DNA of 64,000 bases from Calliopsis andreniformis (GCF_051401765.1 NW_027480440.1:4464001-4528000); one strand, 5' to 3'. Positions 40,401 through 55,040 are shown, counted from the stretch's first letter. The notes: a model not told the origin generated them from the letters alone. A program made the numbers and translations.

Positions 40401-41400
40401 CCTCAGTCCTCAATCTTCAATCCTCAATGCTCAATCCTCAATCCTCCATCCTCAGTCCTCAATCCTCAATCCTCAATCCTCAATCTTCAATCATCAATAC
40501 TCAATCTTCAATCCTCATTCCTGAATCCTCAATCCTCAATCCTCAATCCTCAATATTCAGCGCACAACCCTCAAACATCAATCCTCAATACCCAATCCTC
40601 AATCTTCAATCCTCAATCCTCAATCCTCAATTCTCAATCCTCAATCCTCAATCCTCAGACCTCAAACATCAATACTCAAACCACAGTCCTCGACCTCAAT
40701 CCACAACACTCAATCCTCAATCCTCAATCTTCAATCCTCAATCCTCAATCCTCAATCCTCAATCCTCAATAGAATATCCTCAATTCACAGTTTTCAATAC
40801 AGAATCCCCATTCTTCAATCTTCAAATCTCAATCCACAAACATGAATTCTCATCACTCAACCCTCAACACTCAGACCTCAAACTTCAATCCTCAATACTC
40901 AATCTTCAATCCTCGGTCCTCAATTCTCAATCCTCAATGCTCAACCCTCAATCGTCAATTCTCAATCCCCAATCCTCAATATTCAATCCTCAATCCTCAA
41001 TCCTCAATCCTCAATCCTCAATCTTCAATCCTCAATACTCAATCTTCAATCCTCAATCCTCAATCATCAATCCTCAATCGTCAATCCTCAATCCTCAATC
41101 CTCAATCTTCAGTCCTCAGTACTCAATCTGCAATCCTCAATCCTCCATCCTCACTCGTCAATCCTCGTTCTTCAGTCCTCAATACCGAATCCACAATCTT
41201 CAATCGTCAATCCTCAATCATAAATTCTCAATCCTCAATCCTCTATCCTCAGACTTCAAACATCAATACTCAACCCTCAGTCCTCGTCCACAGTCATCAA
41301 ACCTCAATCCTCAATACTCAATCTTCAATCATTAATATTCAATCTTCAATCCTAAGTCCTCAATCCTCAATCCTCAACCCTCAATCCTCAATGTTCTATC
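39918..41400 (+). repeat. 1.5-kb block C, first copy
   Basis: Collinear with 45,724-47,192 at an offset of 5,806 falling to 5,792 bp. Marks shared are CAGCGCACAACCC (near 40,558 and 46,321), CAGTCCTCGACCTC, CTTCAGTCCTCAGTACTC and CCTAAGTCC (41,351 and 47,143). Confidence 0.8.
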
Positions 41401-42680
41401 CTCAACACTCAATCTTCAATCCTCAATCCTCAATCCTCAATCCTCAATCCTCAATCCTCAATCCTCAACCCTCAATCCTCAATATTCAATCCTCAATACT
41501 CAATCTTCAATCCTCAATCCTCAATCCTCAATCCTCAATCTTCAATCCTCAATCCTCAATCCTCAATCCTCAATCCTCAACCTTCAATCCTCAACACTCA
41601 ATCTTCAATCCTCAATCCTCAATCCTCAATCCTCAATCCTCAATCCTCAATCCTCAACCCTCAATCCTCAATATTCAATCCTCAATACTCAATCTTCAAT
41701 CCACAATCCTCAATCCTCAACCCTCAGACCTCATCGTCAATCCTCAATTCTCAATCCTCAATCTTCAATCCTCAATCCTCAATCCTCAGTTAGCAATCCT
41801 CAATCCTCAATCCTCAGACCTCAGGCATCAATGCTCAACCCTCAGTCCTCGTCCTCAATCCACAACCCTCAATCCTCAATCCTCAATCTTCAATCATAAA
41901 TATTCAATCTTCAATACTCAATACTCAATCCTCAATCCTCAATCCTCAATCCTCAATCTTCAATCCTCAATCCTCAATCCTCAATCCTCAATCCTCAACC
42001 TTCAATCCTCAACACTCAATCTTCAATCCTCAATCCTCAATCCTCAATCCTCAATCCTCAATCCTCAATCCTCAACCCTCAATCCTCAATATTCAATCCT
42101 CAATACTCAAACTTCAATCCTCAATCCTCAATCCTCAACCCTCAGACCTCATCGTCAATCCTCAATTCTCAATCCTCAATCCCCAATCTTCAGTCCTCAG
42201 TACTTAATCTTCAATCCTCAACCCTCAGTCCTCAAACCACAATTCTGAATCCTCAATACTCAATCTTCAATCCTCAACCTTCAATCCTCAATACTCAATC
42301 TTCAATCCTCTATCCTCAATCCTCAATCCTCAATCCTCAATCTTCAATCCTCAATACTCAATCTTCAATCCTCAATACTCAATACTCAATCTTCAATCCT
42401 CAATCCTCAATCCTCAATCCTCAATCCTCAATCCTCAATCCTCAATCGTCAATCTTCAATCCTCAATACTCAATCTTCAATCCTCAATCCTCAATCCTCA
42501 ATCCTCATTCTTCAAGCCTCACTACCCAATCCTCAATCTTCAATCCTCAATCCTCAACCCTCAGTCCTCAAGCGTCAATCCTCAATCCTCAATCCTCAAC
42601 CCTCAACCCTCAGTCCTCAAACCTCAATACCGAATCCTCAATCCTGAATCCTCAATCTTCAGCCCTCAGTCCTCAACAAT
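41401..42680 (+). repeat. Segment with 418-bp spaced CAGACCTCATCG modules
   Basis: CCTTCAATCCTCAAC occurs at 41,581 and 41,999, and TCAGACCTCATCG at 41,724 and 42,142 (offset 418). The hexamer step in CTCATCG-TCAATC is a one-base register slip. The arrangement recurs at 59,250 and 59,668, offset 17,526 bp. Confidence 0.75.
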
Positions 42681-45600
42681 CAATTGTCAATCCTCGATCC
42701 TCAACAGAATATCGTCAATTCACAGTTTTCAATACACAATCCCCATTCTTCAATCTTCAAATCTCAATCCACAAACACCAATTCTCGTCTCTCAACCCTC
42801 AGCACTCAGTCCTCAATCTTCAATCCTCAATCCTCAATGCGCAAACTTCAATCCTCAATACTCAATCTTCAATCCTCAATCCTGAATTCTCAATCCTCAA
42901 TGCTCAATCCTCAATCGTCCATCCTCAATCCCCAATCCTCAACCTTCAATCCTCAATCCTCAATCCTCAATCCTCAATCCTCAATCTTCAATCCTCAATA
43001 CTCAATGTTCAATCCTCAATCCTAAATACTCAATCCTCAATGCTCAATCCTCAATCCTCAATCTTCAATCCTCAATACTCAATCTGCAATCCTCAATCCT
43101 CAGTCCTCACTCCTCAATCCTCATTCTTCAATCCTCAATACCGAATCCGCAATCTTCAATCCTCAATCCTCAATCCTCAATTCTCAACCCTCAATCCTCA
43201 GACCCCAGACTTCAAACATCAATACTCAACCCTCAGTCCTCGTCCTCAATTCACAACCCTCAATCCTCAATCCTCAATCTTCAATCATTAATATTCAATC
43301 TTCAATCCTCAATTCTCAATCCTCAATCCATAACCCTCAATCCTCAATGTTCAATCCTCAATACCCAATCCTCAGCCTTCAATCCTCAATCCTCAATCCT
43401 CAATACTCAATCCTCAATCCTCAGTCCTCAAACCTCAATCCTGAATCCTCAATACTGAATCCTCAATCTTCAGCCCTGAGTCCGCATCAATCAGTTGTCA
43501 ATCCTCAATCCTCAATAGAATATCCTCAATTCACAGCTTTCAATACTCAATTCTCAATCTGCAATCTTCAGATCTCTATACACAAACATCAATTCTCATC
43601 AGTCAACCCTCAATACTCAGTCCCCAATCCCCAATCTTCAATCCTCAATCCTCAATCCTGAATCCTCAATCTTAATCTTCAATCCTCAATACTAAATCTT
43701 CAATCCTCAATCCTCAATCCTGAATCCTCAATCTTAATCTTCAACACTCAATACTCAATCCTCAATCTTCTATCCTCAATCCTCAACCCTCAATCCTCAA
43801 TCCTCAATCCTCAATCCTCAATCATCAATCCTCAGTCCCATATCCTCAATCTTCAATACTCAATCCTCAATACTCAATCTTCAATCCTCAATCCTCAATC
43901 CTCAATCCTCAATCCTCATTCTTCAATCCTCAACACCCAATCCTCAATGTTCAATCCTCAATCCTCAATCCTCAGTCCTCAAACCACAATCCTGAATCCT
44001 CAATCCTGAATCCTCAATCTTCAGCCCTTAGTCCTCAGCAATCAGTTGTGAATCCTCAATCCTCAATAGAATATCATTAATTCACAGCTTTCATTACTCA
44101 ATACTCATTCTGCAATCTTCAAATCTCTATCCACAAACACCAATTCTCATCACTCAACGCTCAACACTCAGTCCCCAATCCTCAATATTCAATCCTCAAT
44201 CCTCAATCCTCAATCCGCAATCCTCAATATTCAACACAAAAGCCTCAATCATCAATCCTCAATACTCAACCATCAATTCTCAGTTCTCAATACTCAATAG
44301 AATATCCTGAATTCTCATGGTTCAATACTCAATCCACAAAATTCAATAATCAAATCTTAATCCGCAAACATCAATTCTCAACACTCAATCCTCAATACTC
44401 AGTCCTCTCTCTTCAATCCTCCATCCTCAATCCTCAATCCTCAAGCGTCAATCCTCAATCCTCAATCGTCAACCCTCAATCCTCAGTCCTGAGTCCTCAA
44501 TCCGGAATCCTCAATCCTGAATCCTCAATCTTCAGCCCTCTGTCCACAACAATCAATTGTCAATCCTCAGACCTCAATAGAATATCCTCAATTCACAGTT
44601 TTCAATACTCAATCCCCATTCTTCGATCTTCAAATCTCAATCCACAAACATGAATTCTCATCACTCAACCCTCAGCACTCAGTCCTCAATCTTCAATTCT
44701 CAATCCTCAATCCTCAATCTTCAATACTCAATACTCAATATTCAATCCTCAATCCTCAATTCTCAATCCTCAATGTTCAATCCCAAATCGTCAATCCTCA
44801 ATCCCCAATCCTCAATCTTCAATCCTCAATCCTCAATCCTCAATCCTCAATCCTCAATCTTCAATCCTCAATACTCAATCTTCAATCCTCAATCCTAAAT
44901 CCTCAATCCTCAATCCTCAATCCTCAATCCTCAATCTTCAATCCTCAATACTCAATCTGCAATCCTCAACCCTCAGTCCTCACTCCTCAATCCTCATTCT
45001 TCAATACTCAATACTCAATCTTCAATCCTCAATCCTCAGTCCTCAAACCTCAATCCTGAATCCTCAATCCTGAATCCTCAATCTTCAGCCCTGAGTCCGC
45101 AACAATCAGTTGTCAATCCTCAATCCTCAATAGAATATCCTCAATTCACAGTTTTCAATACTCAATTCTCAATCTGCAATCTTCAGATCTCAAACGTCAA
45201 TACTCAACCCTCAGTCCTCGTCCTCAATCCACAATCCTCAATCCTCAATCCTCAATCCTCAATCCTCAATCCTCAGTCCTTAAACCTCAATCCTGAATCC
45301 TCAATCTTCAATCCTCAATCCCCAGTCCTCAATCTTCAATCCTCAATGCTGAATCCCCAATACTCAATCCTCAGTCCTCAATCCTCAATGCTCAATCCTC
45401 AAACCTCAATCCTCAACCCTCAATCCTCAATCCACAATCTTCAATCCTCAATACTCAGTATTCAATCCTCAATCCTCAATCCTCAATCTTCAATCCTCAA
45501 TCCTCAATCCTCAATCCTCAATCCTCAATCCTCATTCTTCAATACTCAATACCCAATCCTCAATCTTCATTCCTCAATCCTCAATCCTCAATTCTCAATC

Positions 45601-45723
45601 CTCAATCCTCAGTCCTCAGCCCTCGAACCTCAATCCTCAACCCTCAGCCCTCATCCTCAATCCTCAAACCTCAATCCTGAATCCTCAATCCTGAATCCTC
45701 AATCTTCAGCCCTTAGTCCTCAG
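42681..45723 (+). repeat. Block D, first copy (about 3 kb)
   Basis: Order: AACAGAATATCGTC module, CCGAATCCGC, CAGACCCCAGAC, CATAACCC, GTCCGCATCAATCAG, CCCATATCC, CAATCAGTTGTGAATCC (44,039), decayed dyad GAATATCCTGAATTCTCATG (near 44,300), AAATCGTC, then the GCTGAATCCCC marker (45,348). From 43,040 it aligns to 47,764 at 4,724 bp, rising to 4,870 bp by 44,039, and to 55,459 at 12,419 bp. Confidence 0.75.
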
Positions 45724-47200
45724 CAATCAGTTGTGAATCCTCAATCCTCAATAGAATATCATCAATTCACAGCTTTCATTACTCAATACTGATTCTGCAA
45801 TCTTCAAATCTCTATCCACAAACACCAATTCTCATCACTCAACCCTCAACACTCAGTCCCCAATCCTCAATATTCAATCCTCAATCCTCAATCCTCAATC
45901 CACAGTCCTCAACATTCAATCCTCAATACTCAATCTTCAATGCTCATTCCTCAATCCTCTATCCTCAATTCTCAATCCTCAATCGTCAATCTTCAATCCT
46001 CAATACTCAATCTTCAATCCTCAATCCACATTCCTCAATCCTCAATCCTCAATACTCGTTCTTCAACCCTCAATACCCAATCCTCAATCTTCAATCCTCA
46101 ATCCTCAATCCACAATTCTCAATCCTCAATCCTCAGTCCTCAGTCCTCAAACCTCAATCCTCAACACTCAGCCCTCATCCTCAATCCTCAATCCTCAATC
46201 CTCAATCCTCAATCCTCAGTCCTCAATCCTCAATCCTCAATCCTCAATCTTCAATCATCAATACTCAATCTTCAATACTCATTCCTGAATCCTCAATCCT
46301 CAATCCTCAATCCTCAATATTCAGCGCACAACCCTCAAACATCAATCCTCAATACCCAATCCTCAATCTTCAATCCTCAATCCTCAATCCTCAATTCCCA
46401 ATCCTCAATCCTCAATCCTCAGACCTCAAACATCAATACTCAAACCACAGTCCTCGACCTCAATCCACAACACTCAATCCTCAATCCTCAATCTTCAATC
46501 CTCAATCCTCAATCCTCAATCCTCAATCCTCAATAGAATATCCTCAATTCACAGTTTTCAATACTGAATCCCCATTCTTCAATCTTCAAATCTCAATCCA
46601 CAAACATCAATTCTCATCACTCAACCCTCAACACTCAGACCTCAATCTTCAATCCTCAATCCTCAATCCTCAAACTTCAATCCTCAATACTCAATCTTCA
46701 GTCCTCGGTCCTCAATTCTCAATCCTCAATGCTCAACCCTCAATCGTCAATTCTCAATCCCAAATCCTCAATATTCAGTCCTCAATCCACAATCCTCAAT
46801 CCTCAATCCTCAATCTTCAATCCTCAATACTCAATCTTCAATCCTCAATCCTCAATCATCAATCCTCAATCGTCAATCCTCAATCCTCAATCCTCAATCT
46901 TCAGTCCTCAGTACTCAATCTGCAATCCTCAATCCTCCATCCTCACTCCTCAATCCTCGTTCTTCAGTCCTCAATACCGAATCCACAATCTTCAATCGTC
47001 AATCCTCAATCATAAATTCTCAATCCTCAATCCTCTATCCTCAGACTTCAAACATCAATACTCAACCCTCAGTCCTCGTCCACAGTCATCAAACCTCAAT
47101 CCTCAATACTCAATCTTCAATCATTAATATTCAATCTTCAATCCTAAGTCCTCAATCCTCAATCCTCAACCCTCAATCCTCAATGTTCTATCCTCAACAC
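45724..47200 (+). repeat. 1.5-kb block C, second copy
   Basis: Second copy of 39,918-41,400. It lacks the second 657-bp unit and has small changes such as AATTCCCAATCC near 46,393 and CCAAATCC near 46,759. Confidence 0.8.
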
Positions 47201-49954
47201 TCAATCTTCAATCCTCAATCCTCAATCCTCAACCCTCAATCCTCAATATTCAATCCTCAATACTCAATCTTCAATCCTCAATCCTCAATCCTCAATACTC
47301 AATCTTCAATCCTCAATCCTCAATCCTCAATCCTCAATCCTCAATCGTCAATCCTCAATCCTCAATCGTCAATCTTCAATCCCCAATACTCAATCTTCAA
47401 TCCTCAATCCTCAATCCTCAATCCTCATTCTTCAAGCCTCAGTACCCAATCCTCAATCTTCAATCCTCAATCGTCAACCCTCAATCCTCAAGCGTCAATC
47501 CTCAATCCTCAATCCTCAACCCTCAGCACTCAGTCCTCAATCTTCAATCCTCAATCCTCAATCCTCAAACTTCAATCCTCAATACTCAATCTTCAATCCT
47601 CAATCCTGAATTCTCAATCCTCAATGCTCAATCCTCAATCGTCCATCCTCAATCCCCAATCCTCAACCTTCAATCCTCAATCCTCAATCCTCAATCCTCA
47701 ATCCTCAATCTTCAATCCTCAATACTCAATCTTCAATCCTCAATCCTAAATCCTCAATCCTCAATGCTCAATCCTCAATTCTCAATCTTCAATCCTCAAT
47801 ACTCAATCTGCAATCCTCAATCCTCAGTCCTCACTCCTCAATCCTCATTCTTCAATCCTCAATACCGAATCCGCAATCTTCAATCCTCAATCCTCAATCC
47901 CCAATTCTCAATCCTCAATCCTCAGACCCCAGACTTCAAACATCAATACTCAACCCTCAGTCCTAGTCCTCAATTCACAACCCTCAATCCTCAATCCTCA
48001 ATCTTCAATCATTAATATTCAATCTTCAATCCTCAATTCTCAATCCTCAATCCATAACCCTCAATCCTCAATGTTCAATCCTCAATACCCAATCCTCAGT
48101 CTTCAATCCTCAATCCTCAATCCTCAATACTCAATCCTCAATCCTCAGTCCTCAAACCTCAATCCTGAATCCTCAATCCTGAATCCTCAACCTTCAGCCC
48201 TGAGTCCGCATCAACCAGTTGTCAATCCTCAATCCTCAATAGAATATCCTCAATTCACAGCTTTCAATACTCAATTCTCAATCTGCAATCTTCAGATCTC
48301 TATACACGAACATCAATTCTCATCACTCAACCCTCAATACTCAGTCCCCAATCCCTAATCTTCAATCCTCAATCCTCAATCCTTAATCCTCAATCTTAAT
48401 CTTCAATCCTCAATACTAAATCTTCAATCCTCAATCCTCAATCCTGAATCCTCAATCTTAATCTTCAACCCTCAATACTCAATCCTCAATCTTCTATCCT
48501 CAATCCTCAACCCTCAATCCTCAATCCTCAATCCTCAATCCTCCATCATCAATCCTCAGTCCCATATCCTCAATCTTCAATACTCAATCCTCAATACTCA
48601 ATCTTCAATCCTCAATCCTCAGTCCTCAATCCTCAATCCTCATTCTTCAATCCTCAACACCCAATCCTCAATGTTCAATCCTCAATCTTCAATCCTCAAT
48701 TCTCAACCCTCAATCCTCAATCCTCAGACCTCAAACGTCAATACTCAACCCTCAGTCCTCGTCCTCAATCCACAACCCTCAATCCTCAATCCTCAATCTT
48801 CAATTCTCAATCCTCAATACTCAATCCTCAATCCTCAATCCACAGTCCTCAAACCTCAATCCGGAATCCTCAATCCTGAATCCTCAATCTTCAGCCCTTA
48901 GTACTCAGCAATCAGTTGTGAATCCTCAATCCTCAATAGAATATCATCAATTCACAGCTTTCATTACTCAATACTCATTCTGCAATCTTCAAATCTCTAT
49001 CCACAAACACCAATTCTCATCACTCAACCCTCAACACTCAGTCCCCAATCCTCAATATTCAATACTCAATCCTCAATCCTCAATCCGCAATCCTCAATAT
49101 TCAACACAAAACCCTCAACCATCAATCCTCAATACTCAACCATCAATTCTCAGTTCTCAATACTCAATAGAATATCCTGAATTCTCATGGTTCAATACTC
49201 AATCCACAAAATTCGATAATCAAATCTTAATCCGCAAACATCAATTCTCAACACTCAATCCTCAATACTCAGTCCTCTCTCTTCAATCCTCCATCCTCAA
49301 TCCTCAATCCTCAAGCGTCAATCCTCAATCCTCAATCGTCAACCCTCAATCCTCAGTCCTGAATCCTCAATCCGGAATCCTCAATCCTGAATCCTCAATC
49401 TTCAGCCCTCTGTCCACTACAATCAATTGTCAATCCTCAGACCTCAATAGAATATCCTCAATTCACAGTTTTCAATACTCAATCCCCATTCTTCGATCTT
49501 CAAATCTCAATCCACAAACATGAATTCTCATCACTCAACCCTCAGCACTCAGTCCTCAATCTTCAATCCTCAATCCTCAATCCTCAATCTTCAATACTCA
49601 ATACTCAATATTCAATCCTCTATCCTCAATTCTCAATCCTCAATGCTCAATCCCAAATCGTCAATCCTCAATCCCCAATCCTCAATCTTCAATCCTCAAT
49701 CCTCAATCCTCAATCCTCAATCCTCAATCTTCAATCCTCAATACTCAATCTTCAATCCTCAATCCTAAATCCTCAATCCTCAATCCTCAATCCTCAATCC
49801 TCAATCTTCAATCCTCAATACTCAATCTGCAATCCTCAACCCTCAGTCCTCACTCCTCAATCCTCATTCTTCAATACTCAATACCGCATCCGCAATCTTC
49901 AATCCTCAATCCTCAATCCTCAATCTTGAATTCTCAATCCTCAATCCTCAATCC
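47201..49954 (+). repeat. Block D, second copy
   Basis: Aligns to the first block D from about 43,040, but its left part is shortened: the roughly 195-bp stretch with CCGAATCC and AGAATATCGTC, present near 42,610-42,800, is absent near 47,520. It contains GTCCGCATCAACCAG (near 48,207), CAATCAGTTGTGAATCC (48,909) and the decayed dyad (near 49,168). No gene is visible. Confidence 0.75.
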
Positions 49955-52344
49955 TCAGACCTCAAACGTCAATACTCAACCCTCAGTCCTCGTCCTCAAT
50001 CCACAATCCTCAATCCTCAAACCTCAATCCTCAGTCCTTAAACCTCAATCCTGAATCCTCAATCCTGAATTCTCAATCTTCAGCCCTGAGTCCGCAACAA
50101 TCAGTTGTCAATCCTCAATCCTCGATAGAATATCCTCAATTCACAGTTTTCAATACTCAATTCTCAATCTGCATTCTTCAGATCTCTATCCACAAACATC
50201 AATTCTCATCACTCAACCCTCAATACTCAGTCCCCAATCCTCAATCCCGAATCCACAATCCTGAATCCTCAATCTTCAATCCTCAATCCCCAGTCCTCAA
50301 TCTTCAATCCTCAATGCTGAATCCCCAATACTCAATCCTCAGTCCTCAATCCTCAATGCTTAATCCTCAAACCTCAATCCTCAACCCTCAATCCTCAATC
50401 CACAATCTTCAATCCTCAATACTCAGTATTCAATCCTCAATCCTCAATCCTCAATCTTCAATCCTCAATCCTCAATCCTCAATCCTCAATCCTCATTCTT
50501 CAATCCGCAATACCCAATCCTCAATCTTCATTCCTCAATCCTCAATCCTCAATTCTCAATCCTCAATCCTCAGTCCTCAGCCCTCGAACCTCAATCCTCA
50601 ACCCTCAGCCCTCATCCTCAATCCTCAATCCTCAATCCTCAATCCTCAATCCTCCATCTTCAATCCTCAATATTCAATCTTCAATAATCAATCCTCAATT
50701 CTCAAACCTCAATACTCAATCCTCTATCGTCAAACCTCAGTCCCCAATCCTCAATCTTCAATCCTCAATCCTCAATCCTCAATCCTCAATCCTCATACTT
50801 CAATCCTCAATACTCAATCTTCAACCCTCAATCCTCAATCCTCAATACTCAATCCTCAATCCTCAATCCTCAATCTTCAATCCTCAATACTCAGTCTTCA
50901 ATCCTCAATCCTCAATTACAAATCCACAATCCTCATTCTTCAATCCTCAATCCCCAATCCTCAATCTTCAATCCTCATTCTTCAATCCTCAATCCCCAAT
51001 GCTCAATCTTCAATCCTCAATCCTCAATCCTGAGTCCTCAACCTTCAGCCCTCAGTCCACAACAATCAGTAGTCAATCCTCAATCCTCAATAGAATATCC
51101 TGAATTCTCAGGATTCTATACTCAAACCTCAATCCTCAACCCTCAGCCCTTATTCTCAATCCTCAATCCACAATCCTCAAACCTCAATCCTCAACCGTCA
51201 GTACTCGTCCTCAATCTTCAAACCTCAACCCTCAATCCTCCCATCTTCAATCATCAATACTCAATCTTCAATCCTCAATCCTCAATCCTCAATGCTCAAT
51301 CCTCAATCCTCAGTATTCAACACTCAACCCTCAACCATCAGTCCTCAATACTCAATCATCAATCCTCAATCCTCAATCCTCAATCCTCAATCCTCAATCT
51401 TCAATCCTCAATACTCAATCTTTCATCCTCAATCCTCAATCCTCAATCCTCAATCCTCAATCCTCAATCCTCAATCGTCAATCTTCAATCCCTAGTACTC
51501 AACCTTCAATCGTCAATCCTCAATCCTCAATCCTTAATCCTCATTCTTCAATCCTCAATACCCAATCCTCAATCTTCAATCCTCAATCATCAATCCTCAA
51601 TCCACAATCCTCAATCTTCAATCCTCAATCCTCAATCCTCAATCCTCAATCCTCAATCCTCAATCCTCAATCTTCAATCCTCAATACTCAATCTTCGATC
51701 CTCAATCCTCAATCTTCAATCCTCAATCCTCAATCCTCAATCCTCAATCCTCAATGTTCAATACGCAATACCCAATCCTCAACCTTCAATCCTCAATCCT
51801 CAATCTTCAATCCTCAATACTCAATCCTCAATCTTCAATCCTTAATACTCAATCTTCAATCCTCAATCCTCAATCCTCAATCCTCAATCCTCATTCTTCA
51901 ATCTTCAACACCCAATCCTCAATCTTCAATCCTCAATCCTCAATCCTCAATTCTCAATCCTCAATCCTTAATCCACAGACCTCAAACATCAATACTCAAC
52001 CCTCAGTCCTCGTGCTCGATCCACAACCCTCAATCGTCGATCCTCAAACATCAATCATCAATATTCAATCTTCAATCCTCAATCCTCAATCCCCAATACT
52101 CAATCCTCAATCCTCAATGTTCAATCCTCAATACCCAATCCTCAATCTTCAATCCTCAATCCTCAATCCTCGATCCTCAAACCTCAATCCTCAATCCTCA
52201 GTCCTCAAACCTCAATCCTGAATCCTCAATCCTGAATCCTCAATCTTCAGCCCTGAGTCCGCAACAATCAGTTGTCAATCCTCAATCCTCAATAGAATAT
52301 CCTCAATTCACAGTTTTCAATTCTCAATTCTCAATCTGCAACCT
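49955..52344 (+). repeat. 2.4-kb tandem doublet, copy 1
   Basis: Aligns to copy 2 at an offset of 2,390, then 2,397 bp (CTGAGTCCGC at 50,086 and 52,483; GCTGAATCCCC marker at 50,316 and 52,713; dyad at 51,097 and 53,494). It consists of the marker region plus a 1,188-family unit, followed by a 7-kb-unit-like tail with GTTCAATACGCAATACCC (near 51,756). Confidence 0.82.
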
Positions 52345-53810
52345 TCAGATCTCAAACGTCAATACTCAACCCTCAGTCCTCGTCCTCAATCCACAATCCT
52401 CAATCCTCAATCCTCAATCCTCAATCCTCAGTCCTTAAACCTCAATCCTGAATCCTCAAACCTGAATTCTCAATCTTCAGCCCTGAGTCCGCAACAATCA
52501 GTTGTCAATCCTCAATCCTCAATAGAATATCCTCAATTCACAGTTTTCAATACTCAATTCTCAATCTGCAATCTTCAGATCTCTATCCACAAACATCAAT
52601 TCTCATCACTCAACCCTCAATACTCAGTCCCCAATCCTCAATCCCGGATCCACAATCCTCAATCCTCAATCTTCAATCCTCAATCCCCGGTCCTCAATCT
52701 TCAATCCTCAATGCTGAATCCCCAATACTCAATCCTCAGTCCTCAATCCTCAATGCTCAATCCTCAAACCTCAATCCTCAACCCTCAATCCTCAATCCAC
52801 AATCTTCAATCCTCAATACTCAGTATTCAATCCCCAATCCTCAATCCTCAATCTTCAATCCTCAATCCTCAATCCTCAATCCTCAATCCTCATTCTTCAA
52901 TCCTCAATACCCAATCCTCAATCTTCATTCCTCAATCCTCAATCCTCAATTCTCAATCCTCAATCCTCAGTCCTCAGCCCTCGAACCTCAATCCTCAACC
53001 CTCAGCCCTCATCCTCAATCCTCAATCCTCAATCCTCAATCCTCAATCCTCCATCTTCAATCCTCAATATTCAATCTTCAATAATCAATCCTCAATTCTC
53101 AAACCTCAATACTCAATCCTCTATCGTCAAACCTCAGTCCCCAATCCTCAATCTTCAATCCTCAATCCTCAATCCTCAATCCTCAATCCTCAAACTTCAA
53201 TCCTCAATACTCAATCTTCAACCCTCTATCCTCAATCCTCAATACTCAATCCTCAATCCTCAATCCTCAATCTTCAATCCTCAATACTCAGTCTTCAATC
53301 CTCAATCCTCAATTACAAATCCTCAATCCTCATTCTTCAATCCTCAATCCCCAATCCTCAATCTTCAATCCTCATTCTTCAATCCTCAATACCCAATGCT
53401 CAATCTTCAATCCTCAATCCTCAATCCTGAGTCCTCAACCTTCAGCCCTCAGTCCACAACAATCAGTAGTCAATCCTCAATCCTCAATAGAATATCCTGA
53501 ATTCTCAGGATTCTATACTCAAACCTCTATCCTCAACCCTCAACCCTGATTCTCAATCCTCAATCCACAATCCTCAAACCTCAATCCTCAACCGTCAGTA
53601 CTCGTTCTCAATCTTCAAACCTCAATCCTCGATCCTCCCATCTTCAATCATCAATACTCAATCTTCAATCCTCGATCCTCAATCCTCAATGCTCAATCCT
53701 CAATCCTCAGTATTCAACACTCAACCCTCAACCATCAGTCCTCAATACTCAATCATCAATCCTCAATCCTCAATCCTCAATCCTCAACCTTCAATCCTCA
53801 ATACTCAATC
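52345..53810 (+). repeat. 2.4-kb tandem doublet, copy 2 (partial, 1.47 kb)
   Basis: Matches copy 1 until about 53,810, where CTTCAATCCTAAGTCC starts a segment homologous to 41,351. Private changes include CCCGGATCC near 52,645, CCCCGGTCC near 52,685 and CTCGTTCTC near 53,603. Confidence 0.82.
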
Positions 53811-55040
53811 TTCAATCTTCAATCCTAAGTCCTCAATCCTCAATCCTCAACCCTCAATCCTCAATGTTCTATCCTCAACACTCAATCTTCAATCCTCAAT
53901 CCTCAATCCTCAATCCTCAATCCTCAATCCTCAATCCTCAATCCTCAATCCTCAACCCTCAATCCTCAATATTCAATCCTCAATACTCAATCTTCAATCC
54001 TCAATCCTCAATCCTCAATCCTCAATCTTCAATCCTCAATCCTCAATCCTCAATCCTCAATCCTCAACCTTCAATCCTCAACACTCAATCTTCAATCCTC
54101 AATCCTCAATCCTCAATCCTCAATCCTCAATCCTCAACCCTCAATCCTCAATATTCAATCCTCAATACTCAATCTTCAATCCTCAATCCTCAACCTTCAA
54201 CGCTCAACACTCAATCTTCAACCCTCAATCCTCAATCCTCAATCCTCAATCCTCAATCCTCAATCCTCAACCCTCAATCCTCAATATTCAATCCTCAATA
54301 CTCAACCTTCAATCCTCAATCCTCAATCCTCAACCCTCAGACCTCATCGTCAATCCTCAATTCTCAATCCTCAATCCCCAATCTTCAGTCCTCAGTACTT
54401 AATCTTCAATCCTCAACCCTCAGCCCTCAAACCACAATTCTGAATCCTCAATACTCAATCTTCAATCCTCAACCTTCAATCCTCAATACTCAATCTTCAA
54501 TCCTCTATCCTCAATCCTCAATCCTCGATCCTCAATCTTCAGTCCTCAATACTCAATCTTCAATCCTCAATCCTCAATATTCAATCTTCAATCCTCAATC
54601 CTCAATCCTCAATCCTCAATCCTCAATCCTCAATCCTCAATCCTCAATCGTCAATCTTCAATCCTCAATACTCAATCTTCAATTCTCAATCCTCAATCCT
54701 CAATCCTCATTCTTCAAGCCTCAGTACCCAATCCTCAATCTTCAATCCTCAATCCTCAACCCTCAATCCTCAAGCGTCAATCCTCAATCCTCAATCCTCA
54801 ACCCTCAATCTTCAATCCTCAATCCTCAATCCTCAATCCTCATTCCTCAATCCTCAATCATCAATCGTCAATCTTCAATCCTCAATACTCAATCTTCAAT
54901 CCTCAATCCTCAATCCTCAATACTCATTCTTCAAGCCTCAGTACCCAATCCTCAATCTTCAATCCTCAATCCTCAACCCTCAATCCTCAAGCGTCAATCC
55001 TCAATCCTCAATCCTCAACCCTCAACCCTCAGTCCTCAAA
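53811..55040 (+). repeat. Segment related to 41.35-42.65 kb with a 217-bp duplication
   Basis: Starts with CCTAAGTCC (53,824, equivalent to 41,351) and has a single TCAGACCTCATCG (54,338). CTTCAAGCCTCAGTACCC occurs at 54,712 and 54,929, 217 bp (31 x 7) apart, marking an in-register local duplication (about 54,600-55,020) that also doubles CAAGCGTCAATCC. Confidence 0.78.

Noticed and set aside
39270..40772. Open frame of 500 codons (similar: 40,842-42,248, 61,705-63,129, 53,864-55,066)
   Set aside because: Same low-complexity translation. Lengths change between homologous blocks through heptamer gains and losses without any sign of frame conservation.
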